A program made the position numbers and the translations under genes. Below the pieces are notes generated by a model. The model saw only the letters and a list, made by a program, of their open reading frames with translations. It was not told the origin of the DNA and searched no databases. Positions 51,810-61,940 of a stretch of DNA of 64,000 nt are shown here, piece after piece (the first letter of the stretch is position 1; each line of letters begins with the position of its first letter). The stretch comes from Planococcus wigleyi. Lineage in GTDB: Bacteria; Bacillota; Bacilli; Bacillales_A; Planococcaceae. Location of the stretch: positions 162,534-226,533 of the forward strand of contig NZ_JACSPU010000001.1 of assembly GCF_014836985.1 (NCBI RefSeq), read 5' to 3'.

Positions 51810-53645
51810 TTGTCTTTGAAAAATCGCGTTTCTTTATTACTGATTGTTGACTCGTTAATAGTCTTCTTTTCTATTTTTATTGGATATTACGTACTTTATC
51901 CCTATAACGATGTCCTGCAAAATAAATTCCTCCTAGCAAGTGCTTTAACGATTTTCATTGCACATCATACCTTAGCGATGTATTACGGCCTGTACCGAAA
52001 AGTTTGGGAGTATGCCTCAATCGGTGAATTGACTTCCATCTTTAAAGCGGTCACTTGGTCAATCATTGCCATCGGTGTTGTGCAATACCTTTATAGAGGA
52101 GATGTGCTGTTCCGCGCATTAGCGATCACTTGGATGCTGCATCTCATCTTAATAGGTGGATCACGTTTGTCATGGCGCTTATTCCGTGACAAAGCAATCA
52201 AGCATAAAGGCTCGGAATTAAAGCGCACGTTGATTGTTGGGGCTGGCAAAGCAGGGAGCCTTGTAGCGCGCCAATTGCTGGCAAACCCTGAGAATGGTTT
52301 GTTGCCTGTGCTGTATATCGATGATGACAAAAACAAGCAAGGCCTTGATATATACGGGGTGCGGGTTGTTCATGGTAACACACAAGATGTTGCCGATATT
52401 GCAAAAGACAATCTGATCGATACAATCATCATCGCTATTCCTTCACTTGGCAAGCAGGAAACTGCGGAATTGATCAAAACTTGTATGGACTCAGGTATCC
52501 GGACACAGACGATTCCCTTGATTGAAGACATCATGACTGGAAAAGTATCTGTAACGGATATCCAGGATGTGAAAATTGAAGACTTGTTGGGCCGTGACGA
52601 AGTTAAGTTGGATATGGATAAGATCGCTGATCAATTAACCAGCAAAACGATTCTTGTCACAGGCGCAGGCGGTTCAATCGGTTCGGAAATTTCCCGCCAA
52701 ATCGCGCGCTTTGGTCCGAAGAAGCTATTGCTTCTGGGTCACGGTGAAAACTCGATTTACTTAATCGATATGGAGCTTCGACAAACAGTTGCACCAGATA
52801 CGGAGATTATTCCAATCATCGCCGATGTCCAGGACCGTGAACGCATCATGGACATCATGAAAACTTATAAACCAGATGTCGTCTATCATGCAGCAGCGCA
52901 TAAGCATGTGCCGTTGATGGAAGGAAATCCAATGGAGGCTGTTAAGAACAACGTCTATGGAACGAAGAATGTTGCAGAAGCTGCTCATCTGAGTGGAGTA
53001 GGCAATTTCGTGATGGTCTCAACGGATAAAGCAGTAAACCCGCCGAACGTCATGGGCGCAACAAAACGCTTTGCGGAAATGATCGTCCAAAACTTAGCGA
53101 AGCGTAGCGAAACAAAATTCGCAGCGGTGCGCTTCGGTAATGTGCTTGGCTCTCGTGGATCGGTTATTCCATTGTTCAAGAAACAAATCGCGGCAGGCGG
53201 ACCTATCACAGTCACAGACCCACGTATGACTCGTTACTTCATGACGATTCCAGAAGCTTCTCGACTTGTTATTCAAGCGGGAACATTGGCTGAAGGTGGA
53301 GAAGTATTTGTCTTGGATATGGGTGAGCCTGTGAAGATTGTGGATCTGGCGCAGAACTTAATCCGCTTGTCTGGCTATTCAGAAGGCGAAATCGGCATCA
53401 ATTTTTCTGGGATTCGTCCTGGAGAGAAGTTATTTGAGGAACTGCTTAACGAAAATGAGATTCAAACTGAACAGGTATTTCCAAAGATTTATATTGGGAA
53501 AGCTAATCCCGTCAGTGAAGGTGAGTTGACTTATCTTTTGGAGAAGCTACCTGATATGAGGAATGAAGAGGTTAAAGATGTTCTAGTAGGATTAGCTAAC
53601 CGAAAAAACGTTGTTACTTTGGAAGTGGGAATTGGTTCAACTTAA
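51810..53645 (+). CDS. Membrane UDP-N-acetylhexosamine 4,6-dehydratase (CapD/EpsC/PglF-like)
   Basis: 611 residues from a TTG about 11 bases after GAAAGGA. Four N-terminal membrane helices (about 5-115), a first Rossmann unit (TLIVGAGKAGSLVARQLL, about 145) and a catalytic Rossmann domain (about 280-600) with TILVTGAGGSIGSEISRQIA. STDKAVNPPNVMGATKR carries the Met-x3-Lys version of the YxxxK dyad seen in large UDP-GlcNAc 4,6-dehydratases. Product would be a UDP-4-keto-6-deoxy sugar, the start of bacillosamine, FucNAc or QuiNAc routes. It is the last gene with the ordinary base composition; the AT-rich cassette follows. Confidence 0.93.
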   Translation: MSLKNRVSLLLIVDSLIVFFSIFIGYYVLYPYNDVLQNKFLLASALTIFIAHHTLAMYYGLYRKVWEYASIGELTSIFKAVTWSIIAIGVVQYLYRGDVLFRALAITWMLHLILIGGSRLSWRLFRDKAIKHKGSELKRTLIVGAGKAGSLVARQLLANPENGLLPVLYIDDDKNKQGLDIYGVRVVHGNTQDVADIAKDNLIDTIIIAIPSLGKQETAELIKTCMDSGIRTQTIPLIEDIMTGKVSVTDIQDVKIEDLLGRDEVKLDMDKIADQLTSKTILVTGAGGSIGSEISRQIARFGPKKLLLLGHGENSIYLIDMELRQTVAPDTEIIPIIADVQDRERIMDIMKTYKPDVVYHAAAHKHVPLMEGNPMEAVKNNVYGTKNVAEAAHLSGVGNFVMVSTDKAVNPPNVMGATKRFAEMIVQNLAKRSETKFAAVRFGNVLGSRGSVIPLFKKQIAAGGPITVTDPRMTRYFMTIPEASRLVIQAGTLAEGGEVFVLDMGEPVKIVDLAQNLIRLSGYSEGEIGINFSGIRPGEKLFEELLNENEIQTEQVFPKIYIGKANPVSEGELTYLLEKLPDMRNEEVKDVLVGLANRKNVVTLEVGIGST

Positions 53646-53807
53646 TTTAATAAAATTATGTAATATAACAAAAAGTTATTGTTATTTTTTTCGGGGTTAC
53701 TATTTAACTAGTCTATTTTAAATAAATAACTATAAAAGGTTCAAAACATTATTGAAAATTATATTTAATGACTTAGCAGTTTGATTAACAATAAAGGAGG
53801 TCCTAAT

Positions 53808-54728
53808 TTGGAGAAAGATTATCCATTAGTTAGTGTAATTATTCCAACTTACAATCGACCAATTACTTTGAAAAGAACAATAGAATCAGTGTTAAAACAA
53901 ACTTATAAAAATATTGAGATAATAGTAGTTGATGATAATGATCCAAACTGGAAAAGTAGGTTAGAAACTCAAGATATTATGTTTAAGTTTCAAGAGCATC
54001 AGAATATTTCATATGTTCAACATACTAGTAATAAAAACGGATCCGCAGCAAGAAATACTGGTTTTAAGTGTTCAAAAGGTGAATATATTATGTTTTTAGA
54101 TGATGACGATGAATTTTTGCCTGAAAAAGTTTATGCTCAATTAACTCATATGGAAAAACTAGATTCATCTTGGGGAGTAAGCTACACCAATTATATAAGG
54201 AAAAGAAATAATAATATTGTTGTTTATGGAGCTGAGTATAGAGAAGGAAATATGCTAAAGGACGAGCTTATGAGAAATTTCTTTATACATGCTGGGTCAA
54301 ATTTGATGATTAGAAGGTCAGTAGTACAGGACGTTAATGGGTTTGATGAAAGTTTTTCTAGGAATCAAGATATTGAATTTCTTTCTCGAATTTTGATGAA
54401 ATATAAAATTGCTCATGTAAATGTTATAGGATTAGTTGTTCATGTTCATGATAATTCAGCAGTAAAGGAGCAATTTGAAGATATAACGAAAAAGTATATT
54501 GATAAATTTCTTCCGTTCATTAATAAACTTACGCCAGCGGATAAAAAAGATTTCTATACAATGATAAATTTACAACTGTTTCGAAACTATATAACTACAG
54601 CTGGAAAAAGATCGAAGGCTTGGAAACAAATACTCAATAATGATGTTTCAATATTTTTGGTTTTAAAATATGCTGGACATTTAATTAATCGTAGATTAAG
54701 AAAAAAAGCATATGGTTTTAATTTATAA
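53808..54728 (+). CDS. Glycosyltransferase family 2
   Basis: 306 residues from the TTG at 53808, eight bases after AAAGGAGG; the in-frame codon at 53781 lies before that site. GT-A fold: VSVIIPTYNRPITLKRTIES at the N-terminus, IIVVDDNDPNW, NGSAARNTGFKCSKGEYI and FLDDDDEFLPEKV (DxD metal site). It adds a sugar to the lipid-linked repeat unit. First gene of the AT-rich cassette. Confidence 0.9.
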   Translation: MEKDYPLVSVIIPTYNRPITLKRTIESVLKQTYKNIEIIVVDDNDPNWKSRLETQDIMFKFQEHQNISYVQHTSNKNGSAARNTGFKCSKGEYIMFLDDDDEFLPEKVYAQLTHMEKLDSSWGVSYTNYIRKRNNNIVVYGAEYREGNMLKDELMRNFFIHAGSNLMIRRSVVQDVNGFDESFSRNQDIEFLSRILMKYKIAHVNVIGLVVHVHDNSAVKEQFEDITKKYIDKFLPFINKLTPADKKDFYTMINLQLFRNYITTAGKRSKAWKQILNNDVSIFLVLKYAGHLINRRLRKKAYGFNL

Positions 54729-54776
54729 GAATCATTTATTTTCAATTTAATAATTCGATTTAATAAGGAGAATAAA

Positions 54777-56213
54777 ATGGTTATTGGAAACATTCTTTCT
54801 TTATTTACTTTTGGTTTTTATATTCTTATTTTTACCTTAATTTCCTACTATATTAAAGAAATTGTGAAATTAAAAGGATTTAGTGTATACAGTGTATTTT
54901 TAATTATTTTTACTGTTTTTTATATTATGGTCCCTTTTATACAAACTTTCTTTCCAAAATTTAGGGATGATTCTACGCATTTCACTATACTTTTAAATCA
55001 GCAATCTTCTACAGAAATTTTTTGGAACATGATTGTAAGTTTTTTTATTTTATGTATCATTGTTGCTGTCTACCATATAGATTTTCGCAAAAATAGAAAA
55101 AAGAGAGAAAGAAATGACTTTCTAGATTTTATTAAGAATAAAAGAAAAAATCACTTTAAAACTACCAAGTTATTTACAGATATAGTATTTATTCTAGGTG
55201 CTACAAGTATTTTATTGTTAATAATTGAAACTGGTTCTTTACAAACCTACTTATCGTTAGGATCGCAAACAAGAGGCTTAGACAAAGAACCTACAGATTA
55301 TATTAGATCTAGCTATTTACAGCTTATTACATTATCTCTTGTTATACTTGTGGTCCCTTATATGTACTTTTATCTTTATAAGTTAAAAAAAAGTCAAATA
55401 ACTTTAATGAAGTTAATAATATCTATAGTATTCGCGATTCTTTTTTTGCTTTATAACCAGGGAAGAGCACCGTTATTATTATTCTTTGTACCTTTCTTTT
55501 TTGTTTTTGGAAATAAAAAGTCAAAAGCAAATTTGTTCTTATTAGCATTTTTAGCAGTAATAGGAACCTTTTTATTAAGTATATTAGACCGTTTCTTTAA
55601 TTACTTAGCATATGGGGTTACTATAGCTAAAGTTGAAACAAATTTTTTAACTCAATTTTTAAAAGAGTTTAGTTATCCTTTCAGTAATTTTGTATTAAAA
55701 GGTGAATTTGTTGATATAACTGGATTTAGGTATCTGTATGATTATATAATTTGGCCGTTTACTATGATACCAGGCTCGATTCTGAGTTTAATTGGATTTG
55801 ATAAGAATAAGATTGACTCAATTTATTTAGTTAATACTAGTAATTATGAAGCGCTTCTTGGGGCAAAAGCTTCTGGTGGAATTCCAGTAGACTTTTTAAC
55901 ATATAATTATTATCAATTTGGATATATATCTTTAATTATTTTGGCAATATTTTTCGGAATAATTTTGAAACAACTTGATATTATTTTTCAAAGTTATAAA
56001 TACAACATACCAATACAAATAATCTTATATAGAATTTCTTTTTCAATGATAAATGTAATTAATAATTTTGATATGTCAGCAATATTTAGAAATAGACTAG
56101 ATATTATAATTCTTCTAGGGTTTGTTTTAACTTTGTATTACCATGACTTAAGAATGTTTAAAAAGACTAAATTGAGACATAAAAGTAGATATGAAAAAAT
56201 AATGAGGGTCTGA
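54777..56213 (+). CDS. Oligosaccharide repeat-unit polymerase, Wzy-like
   Basis: 478 residues with about 12 membrane helices and a large outer loop (about 285-375; GEFVDITGFRYLYDYIIWPF). Low sequence conservation is normal for Wzy; the call rests on topology and on the neighbouring Wzx and transferases. An RLDIIILLGFVLTLY helix and basic tail end it. It would join repeat units outside the membrane. Confidence 0.78.
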   Translation: MVIGNILSLFTFGFYILIFTLISYYIKEIVKLKGFSVYSVFLIIFTVFYIMVPFIQTFFPKFRDDSTHFTILLNQQSSTEIFWNMIVSFFILCIIVAVYHIDFRKNRKKRERNDFLDFIKNKRKNHFKTTKLFTDIVFILGATSILLLIIETGSLQTYLSLGSQTRGLDKEPTDYIRSSYLQLITLSLVILVVPYMYFYLYKLKKSQITLMKLIISIVFAILFLLYNQGRAPLLLFFVPFFFVFGNKKSKANLFLLAFLAVIGTFLLSILDRFFNYLAYGVTIAKVETNFLTQFLKEFSYPFSNFVLKGEFVDITGFRYLYDYIIWPFTMIPGSILSLIGFDKNKIDSIYLVNTSNYEALLGAKASGGIPVDFLTYNYYQFGYISLIILAIFFGIILKQLDIIFQSYKYNIPIQIILYRISFSMINVINNFDMSAIFRNRLDIIILLGFVLTLYYHDLRMFKKTKLRHKSRYEKIMRV

Positions 56214-56217
56214 TAAA

Positions 56218-57444
56218 GTGGAAAAAAATAATTACGAAATTATTATATTTACTCCTTATTATCCTATTATGCATCGAACAGATTTAGAGGAGGATACCAA
56301 GGCAGTCTACTATTTATTAAAAGAATCACCGGATAATATGAATATCTTAGTTGCTCATACATATTTCCATGGATTTAAAAAAACAATGGCTATGATTTTT
56401 AAATTGAAGAAATTCAAAAAAAATAACTACTATAAGGGGAAGGACTTATACGGAAATGATTTAGTTTTTATGGAATTTTTACTTATGATACCCAAAAAAC
56501 TTAATACAATCTCTTTCTTTTATCGTAAATATTCTAGAATTCTTAAAGAACACTATCAAAGAAAATATAGATTTCCGCATATTTTAGTTTTTCATATGCC
56601 TACTTGTTATAGAAAATTAATCAAATTTCTCCAGATGGACGTTCCGAAGATTGCAATTATACATTCTTTTGATATTAAAAATATTAGAGATAGAAAAACA
56701 ATTAAGTATTGGAAAAATTACATGGAAACCTTTCAATCAATTGGATTTAGATCATATGTAATCAAAAAAGAATATGAGGAACTTTTAGGGATTGCTCAAA
56801 ATTCTTTTTTAGTTCATTCAGGATTACCTAATAATTTTTTACAGGGCAGCAATGTGAAACGTTCCTATCATCAAGAAGATAAAGTTAAGTTTATTTTTGT
56901 AGGAAAATTAAACGAAAATAAGAATTTAGAAAGTGTATTAAAAGCTTTAGAGGTTATAAAGGAGGTTGTGAAATTTGAATTAAAAATAATAGGTGTCGGT
57001 CCCCAAGAAGCGTTATTAAAAAAAATGGCAAAAGATTTAGGGATTATAAATAATGTTAAGTTTATAGGTAAGGTATCTCGAGAAAAGAGTTTCGAGGAAA
57101 TGAAAAAATCCGATATTTTTATAATGACAAGCAAGAAAGAAACTCTAGGTCTTGTATATCTTGAAGCTATGGCTGCAGGGTGTATTGTAATAGGATCTAA
57201 AGGACAAGGGATTGATGGGATTATAAAAGATGGTGAGAATGGTTATTTAACAGATTCTAGAAATATAAAAGAAATCTCTGATAAAATTTTGGAAACTGTA
57301 TATCTAAGTCAAGAAAAGCAAGATGAAATTAGAAGTAGGGCAGAACACACTATTTCTAATTTATCAGACTCGAAAGTTTCTCAAGATTATTTTGCCCATA
57401 TTTCCCTTTATGGTTTGAAAGGCTTATCTCATGAAAAAAACTAG
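56218..57444 (+). CDS. Glycosyltransferase family 4
   Basis: 408 residues from a GTG after GAGGGT. GT-B fold with C-terminal motifs KFIFVGKLNENKNLESVLKA, ELKIIGVGPQEALLK, VKFIGKVSREKSFEEM and TLGLVYLEAMAAGCIVIGSK (E-x7-E). Starts four bases after the polymerase stop and overlaps the next gene by 14 bases. Confidence 0.9.
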   Translation: MEKNNYEIIIFTPYYPIMHRTDLEEDTKAVYYLLKESPDNMNILVAHTYFHGFKKTMAMIFKLKKFKKNNYYKGKDLYGNDLVFMEFLLMIPKKLNTISFFYRKYSRILKEHYQRKYRFPHILVFHMPTCYRKLIKFLQMDVPKIAIIHSFDIKNIRDRKTIKYWKNYMETFQSIGFRSYVIKKEYEELLGIAQNSFLVHSGLPNNFLQGSNVKRSYHQEDKVKFIFVGKLNENKNLESVLKALEVIKEVVKFELKIIGVGPQEALLKKMAKDLGIINNVKFIGKVSREKSFEEMKKSDIFIMTSKKETLGLVYLEAMAAGCIVIGSKGQGIDGIIKDGENGYLTDSRNIKEISDKILETVYLSQEKQDEIRSRAEHTISNLSDSKVSQDYFAHISLYGLKGLSHEKN

Positions 57445-58699
57445 ATGGAAAAGGAAAGGTAACTATGGTAGAGCAATAATTACCTTGGCGTCGGGTTCAT
57501 TAATTGCACAGCTGATCACTATATTAGTAGCTCCTTTATTAACTAGAATATACACCCCAGAAGAATTAGGAATGTATGCTTTGATATTAACTGCAGAGAG
57601 TCTATTAGGAGGCATTATTTGTGCCAGGTATGATGTTTCTATAGTTAGCGAACCCAATGAAAAGAATGTATTTCCGCTTATTAAGCTTTCAATTCTAATA
57701 ACAATTGTCTTTAGTACATTGGCTACAATAGCCTACGGTATATATTTCTCTTATTTTGCTAAAGAAGGATATGGCCTTTATCTCCTGATTTTTCTCTTTT
57801 TAATGCTAATAATAAATGGGTTATTAAGAGTTTTAGAAGCGTACAATAATAGAATGAAAGACTACAAAACTATTTCTTCAGTTTATGTAGCAAAAACCTT
57901 CACTCAAAATATTGGAACTGTAATATTGGGATTGCTTCATTTCAGTGTATATGGCATGTTATTCGCCCATGTTACAGGAATGTTAGCTGGATTAAAGAAA
58001 CAAGCAAAAAGCATACTTCCTTCAGTTAAAGATCTATATCTTATCAATTCTACACGTCTAAAAGAAGTGATGAAGATGCATTATCGTCTTCCACTTTATT
58101 CTGCTCCGGCCCAGTTTGCAAATCGTTTTTCTTATACATCAATATTTTTTTTCATAGAGTTTTTATTTGGTTTAGGTACGTTAGGATTTTATTCTATTTC
58201 CAATAAAGCCCTTGGCCTTCCTTTATCTGTGATGAGTAACAACATTTCAAAAGTTTTCTTTGAAGAGGCATCAAGAGAATATGATGAAACTGGAAAATTT
58301 AAGAAAAGCTTTAATAAAACTTCTCTATTACTAATTACGTTAGCTATTCCAATGGTAATAATTATTTACCTTTTTTCTCCTTCGATATTTAAATTTGCTT
58401 TTGGCAATAGTTGGATTGAAGCTGGAGTTTATGTACAGATTCTAGCGCCTATGTTTGGCATTAGATTTGTAGTCAATACAGTGATTTATGGTTTGCAGAT
58501 TGCCAAAAAACAAAATTTGGAATTGATAATACAGTGTTTATTTATAATTGCTTCAATAGGAAGTTTTGGTCTTTCAAGAATATACTCCTATGATATATAT
58601 CAGTATCTATCAGCAGTATCTATATCTTTTTCAATAGTTTATATAATATATTATTTGTTTGTTGCAAAATATGCTTATGGATTTAGAAGTAATAAGTAA
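57431..58699 (+). CDS. Oligosaccharide flippase, Wzx-like
   Basis: 422 residues, about 12 membrane helices. The opening GRAIITLASGSLIAQLITILVAPLLTRIYTPEELG is typical of the polysaccharide-transporter family. It would turn the lipid-linked repeat unit to the outside for Wzy. Overlaps the preceding gene by 14 bases. Confidence 0.88.
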   Translation: MKKTRWKRKGNYGRAIITLASGSLIAQLITILVAPLLTRIYTPEELGMYALILTAESLLGGIICARYDVSIVSEPNEKNVFPLIKLSILITIVFSTLATIAYGIYFSYFAKEGYGLYLLIFLFLMLIINGLLRVLEAYNNRMKDYKTISSVYVAKTFTQNIGTVILGLLHFSVYGMLFAHVTGMLAGLKKQAKSILPSVKDLYLINSTRLKEVMKMHYRLPLYSAPAQFANRFSYTSIFFFIEFLFGLGTLGFYSISNKALGLPLSVMSNNISKVFFEEASREYDETGKFKKSFNKTSLLLITLAIPMVIIIYLFSPSIFKFAFGNSWIEAGVYVQILAPMFGIRFVVNTVIYGLQIAKKQNLELIIQCLFIIASIGSFGLSRIYSYDIYQYLSAVSISFSIVYIIYYLFVAKYAYGFRSNK

Positions 58700-58731
58700 T
58701 ACCGCTATTTGCATTATAAGGAGGAGAAAGT

Positions 58732-59742
58732 TTGAAAATATTAATAACAGGCGTGGCAGGATTTATTGGATCAAATTTAGCCAAAAGGTTATTAAACGAT
58801 AACCATAAAATTATAGGAATAGATAATTTAAATGATTATTATGACGTGAATTTAAAAAAAGATAGACTAAAGAATATTAAGAGTGATAGTTTTAATTTTT
58901 TTGAAATAGATTTGGAGAATAATGAAGATATTGATAAAGTTTTTTCAAAACACAAACCAGATATTGTAATTAATTTAGCTGCTCAAGCAGGAGTAAGATA
59001 CAGTATTGAAAACCCTCGTGCTTATATAAATTCAAATATAGTAGGTTTTATAAATATACTTGAAGCAACTCGTCACAATAAGGTAAAACATTTAATTTAT
59101 GCTTCATCGAGTTCTGTATATGGAGCAAATACTTCCTTACCATTTTCAGTACATGACAATATTGATCACCCATTAAGTTTGTATGCAGCAACTAAAAAAG
59201 CAAACGAATTAATGGCCCACACATATAGTAGTCTGTATAGTATTCCAACTACTGGATTAAGATTCTTTACAGTATATGGACCATGGGGACGTCCAGATAT
59301 GGCATTGTTCATGTTCACCAAAAATATTCTCGAAGGCAAGCCTATTAATGTTTTTAATAATGGCGAAATGATGAGAGATTTTACATACGTTGATGATATT
59401 GTAGAAGCTATTACACGCTTAGTTGAAAAACCTGCTCAGCCAAACCCTAAATGGACAGGAGAAAATCCGGATCCAGGTACAAGTTATGCACCTTATAAAA
59501 TCTATAATATTGGAAATAACAGTCCAGTTCGCTTAATGGACTTTATCGAGGCAATTGAAGAGAAAACAGGCAAAAAAGCAATTAAAAACTTTATGCCTCT
59601 TCAAGATGGTGATGTTCCAGCTACTTATGCAAACGTAGAAGATTTATTTAGAGATATTGATTTTCAACCAGAAACAAACATTAAAGATGGTGTAGAAAAA
59701 TTCGTTGACTGGTATGTCAACTATTATGGAGTGAAATTATAA
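58732..59742 (+). CDS. UDP-uronate 4-epimerase (CapI-like)
   Basis: 336 residues from a TTG after AAGGAGGAG. Short-chain epimerase with [62 protein letters not shown] and [13 protein letters not shown] (Tyr-x3-Lys), and [14 protein letters not shown]. NDYYDVxLKxxRL with GPWGRPDMA is characteristic of UDP-glucuronate 4-epimerases. Since the next gene oxidises UDP-HexNAc, it may work on a UDP-N-acetylhexosaminuronate instead. The stop overlaps the next start (TAATG). Confidence 0.9.
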   Translation: MKILITGVAGFIGSNLAKRLLNDNHKIIGIDNLNDYYDVNLKKDRLKNIKSDSFNFFEIDLENNEDIDKVFSKHKPDIVINLAAQAGVRYSIENPRAYINSNIVGFINILEATRHNKVKHLIYASSSSVYGANTSLPFSVHDNIDHPLSLYAATKKANELMAHTYSSLYSIPTTGLRFFTVYGPWGRPDMALFMFTKNILEGKPINVFNNGEMMRDFTYVDDIVEAITRLVEKPAQPNPKWTGENPDPGTSYAPYKIYNIGNNSPVRLMDFIEAIEEKTGKKAIKNFMPLQDGDVPATYANVEDLFRDIDFQPETNIKDGVEKFVDWYVNYYGVKL

Positions 59743-61022
59743 TGAATAGAAAAATTGGTGTTGTAGGATTAGGATATGTAGGATTACCGGTAGCAGTAGC
59801 ATTTGGACATGAACATCATATTGTAGGATTTGATATCAATGCAAATAGAATTTCTACTTTAATCGGTGGAACGGATTATACAAACGAAGTAACTGACGAA
59901 GAACTAAAAGAAGTAAATATTGACTTTACAGCAGATGCTTCCAAATTGAAAGAGACCGATTTTATTATCGTAGCGGTACCAACACCGATTAATGAGCACA
60001 ACCAGCCAGATTTAACACCTCTTCTTAAAGCATCAGAAACGGTTGGTAAAAACTTGTCTATAGGAACAATTGTAGTTTTTGAATCTACAGTTTATCCTGG
60101 AGCAACTGAAGAAGAATGTGTACCTGTCCTTGAAAAATTCTCTGGATTAAAATGTGGAATCGACTTTTTTGTAGGCTATTCACCAGAACGTATTAATCCA
60201 GGTGATAAAGAGCATACGTTTACAACAATTACTAAGGTAGTTTCAGGACAGACTCCTGAAGTGCTTGAAATTGTAGCGGAGACCTATTGCAGTGTAGTGA
60301 AAGCTGGGGTACACAAAGCAAGCTCAATTAAGGTTGCAGAAGCTGCTAAAGTTATTGAAAATACGCAACGTGATGTAAATATTGCTTTAATGAATGAATT
60401 GGCCTTGATTTTCGATCTTCTTGACATTGATACGGCTGAAGTACTAGCAGCTGCGGGTACTAAGTGGAACTTCCTTAACTTTTCTCCGGGATTAGTGGGA
60501 GGCCACTGCATTGGAGTAGATCCTTATTATCTTACTCATAAAGCTCAAGCTGTTGGATACCAACCGGATGTTATTTTAGCTGGACGCCGTATCAATGATG
60601 ATCTTGGTAAATACATCGCGAGAACTTTAGTGAAAAAGCTAATTAAACAAGGCGTTGGTGTTCAAGGGGCGAAAGTTACCGTGTTGGGACTTACTTTTAA
60701 AGAAAACGTACCGGATTTGCGCAATTCAAAAGTTATTGATGTTATTCGTGAACTACAGGAATTTGATATTGATGTGCAAGTGACGGATGCTGAAGCTGGC
60801 TCAAAAGACGCAGAGCGAGAGTATGGTGTTACATTAATTCCTTATGATGAACTGGAGAAAGCCGATGCTGTAGTGCTTGCAGTTCCTCATAGAGAGTATG
60901 TTCAAAAAAGCTGGGGCACAATCCAATCTCTATTGAAAAATGAAAAAGGAATACTTGTCGATGTGAAAAGTATCTTACCGCAGGATGAAAAACCAGAAGA
61001 GATTGAATTATGGAGACTATAA
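59742..61022 (+). CDS. UDP-N-acetylhexosamine 6-dehydrogenase (TviB/WbpO-like)
   Basis: 426 residues. UDP-sugar dehydrogenase with KIGVVGLGYVGLPVAVAFG, VAVPTPINEHNQPDL, ESTVYPGATEEE, YSPERINPGDK, TKWNFLNFSPGLVGGHCIGV (catalytic Cys) and LTFKENVPDLRNSKV. Details such as DYTNEVTDEEL fit the branch that makes UDP-GlcNAcA or UDP-GalNAcA rather than UDP-GlcA. Translationally coupled to the epimerase; the pair should supply an acidic amino sugar to the polymer. Confidence 0.9.
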   Translation: MNRKIGVVGLGYVGLPVAVAFGHEHHIVGFDINANRISTLIGGTDYTNEVTDEELKEVNIDFTADASKLKETDFIIVAVPTPINEHNQPDLTPLLKASETVGKNLSIGTIVVFESTVYPGATEEECVPVLEKFSGLKCGIDFFVGYSPERINPGDKEHTFTTITKVVSGQTPEVLEIVAETYCSVVKAGVHKASSIKVAEAAKVIENTQRDVNIALMNELALIFDLLDIDTAEVLAAAGTKWNFLNFSPGLVGGHCIGVDPYYLTHKAQAVGYQPDVILAGRRINDDLGKYIARTLVKKLIKQGVGVQGAKVTVLGLTFKENVPDLRNSKVIDVIRELQEFDIDVQVTDAEAGSKDAEREYGVTLIPYDELEKADAVVLAVPHREYVQKSWGTIQSLLKNEKGILVDVKSILPQDEKPEEIELWRL

Positions 61023-61058
61023 TAGATATTATAAAATAAAAGGAGACTTAAATTTTTA

Positions 61059-61940
61059 ATGATATTAATAACAGGGTTTACAGGAAACACAGGATCATTA
61101 GTTTTGCAAAAATTATTAAAAACAACAAGTCCACAAGAAATAGTCGGCATTTCTAGAAATCCTGTATCAAATGAATATTCAAATATTCACAACTTTGTTG
61201 GAGATTTAAGTAATCCAGAATCGATTGATCAATTATTCTCTGAATATAATATTGACTCAATTATCCATATTGCTAACATTAAATTTTCCCCACTCTTATT
61301 ACAAAAATCTGATGAGTATAATGTGAAAAAAGTAGTTCTTATTCATACGACGGGAATATATTCGAAATATAGAAGTTATAGTTCTTTATATAAAAAAATT
61401 GAGCAAGAAATTTTAAGTAATTCATATCCACATACCAATTACGTTATTTTACGTCCTACAATGATATACGGTAATCATCTTGATCACAATATGCATAAAT
61501 TAATAAAGTTTATTAACAAAAGTCCTGTCTTCCCTGTTTTTGGTGATGGTTCTTCATTAATGCAACCAGTGCATGTAGAAGATTTAGCAAATGCTACAAT
61601 AGCAGCTCACGGTTCAAAAGAATTGTTGAATGAGGATTTTGATTTATCAGGGGGCAGTGTAGTAACTTATAAAGAAGTTCTTGAACATATCAAATATGGA
61701 TTGAAAAGAAGAACTAAGTTAGTGTATATACCTATTAAGTCTGCTATTCTAGGAGCTAAAGTTTTAAGGAAAATAATGCCAAAACCAATTATATCGGTTG
61801 AGCAGGTAGAAAGATTACAAGAAGATAAAGCCTATTCTCATGAAAAAGCAAAAATTCAACTAGGATATAAACCAAGAACTTTTGAATTGGGTATATTACA
61901 GGAAATAGAACTTTTGAAAGAAAAAGGAATTATAAAATGA
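61059..61940 (+). CDS. NAD-dependent epimerase/dehydratase family protein
   Basis: 293 residues. Extended short-chain fold: MILITGFTGNTGSLVLQKLL, VGDLSNPESIDQLF, VLRPTMIYGNHLD and MQPVHVEDLANATI. The catalytic Tyr-Lys pair is probably YSSLYKK (about 108). Close to 4-ketoreductases that finish nucleotide sugars such as those begun by the dehydratase at 51810; that link is inference. Overlaps the next gene by four bases (ATGA). Confidence 0.75.
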   Translation: MILITGFTGNTGSLVLQKLLKTTSPQEIVGISRNPVSNEYSNIHNFVGDLSNPESIDQLFSEYNIDSIIHIANIKFSPLLLQKSDEYNVKKVVLIHTTGIYSKYRSYSSLYKKIEQEILSNSYPHTNYVILRPTMIYGNHLDHNMHKLIKFINKSPVFPVFGDGSSLMQPVHVEDLANATIAAHGSKELLNEDFDLSGGSVVTYKEVLEHIKYGLKRRTKLVYIPIKSAILGAKVLRKIMPKPIISVEQVERLQEDKAYSHEKAKIQLGYKPRTFELGILQEIELLKEKGIIK

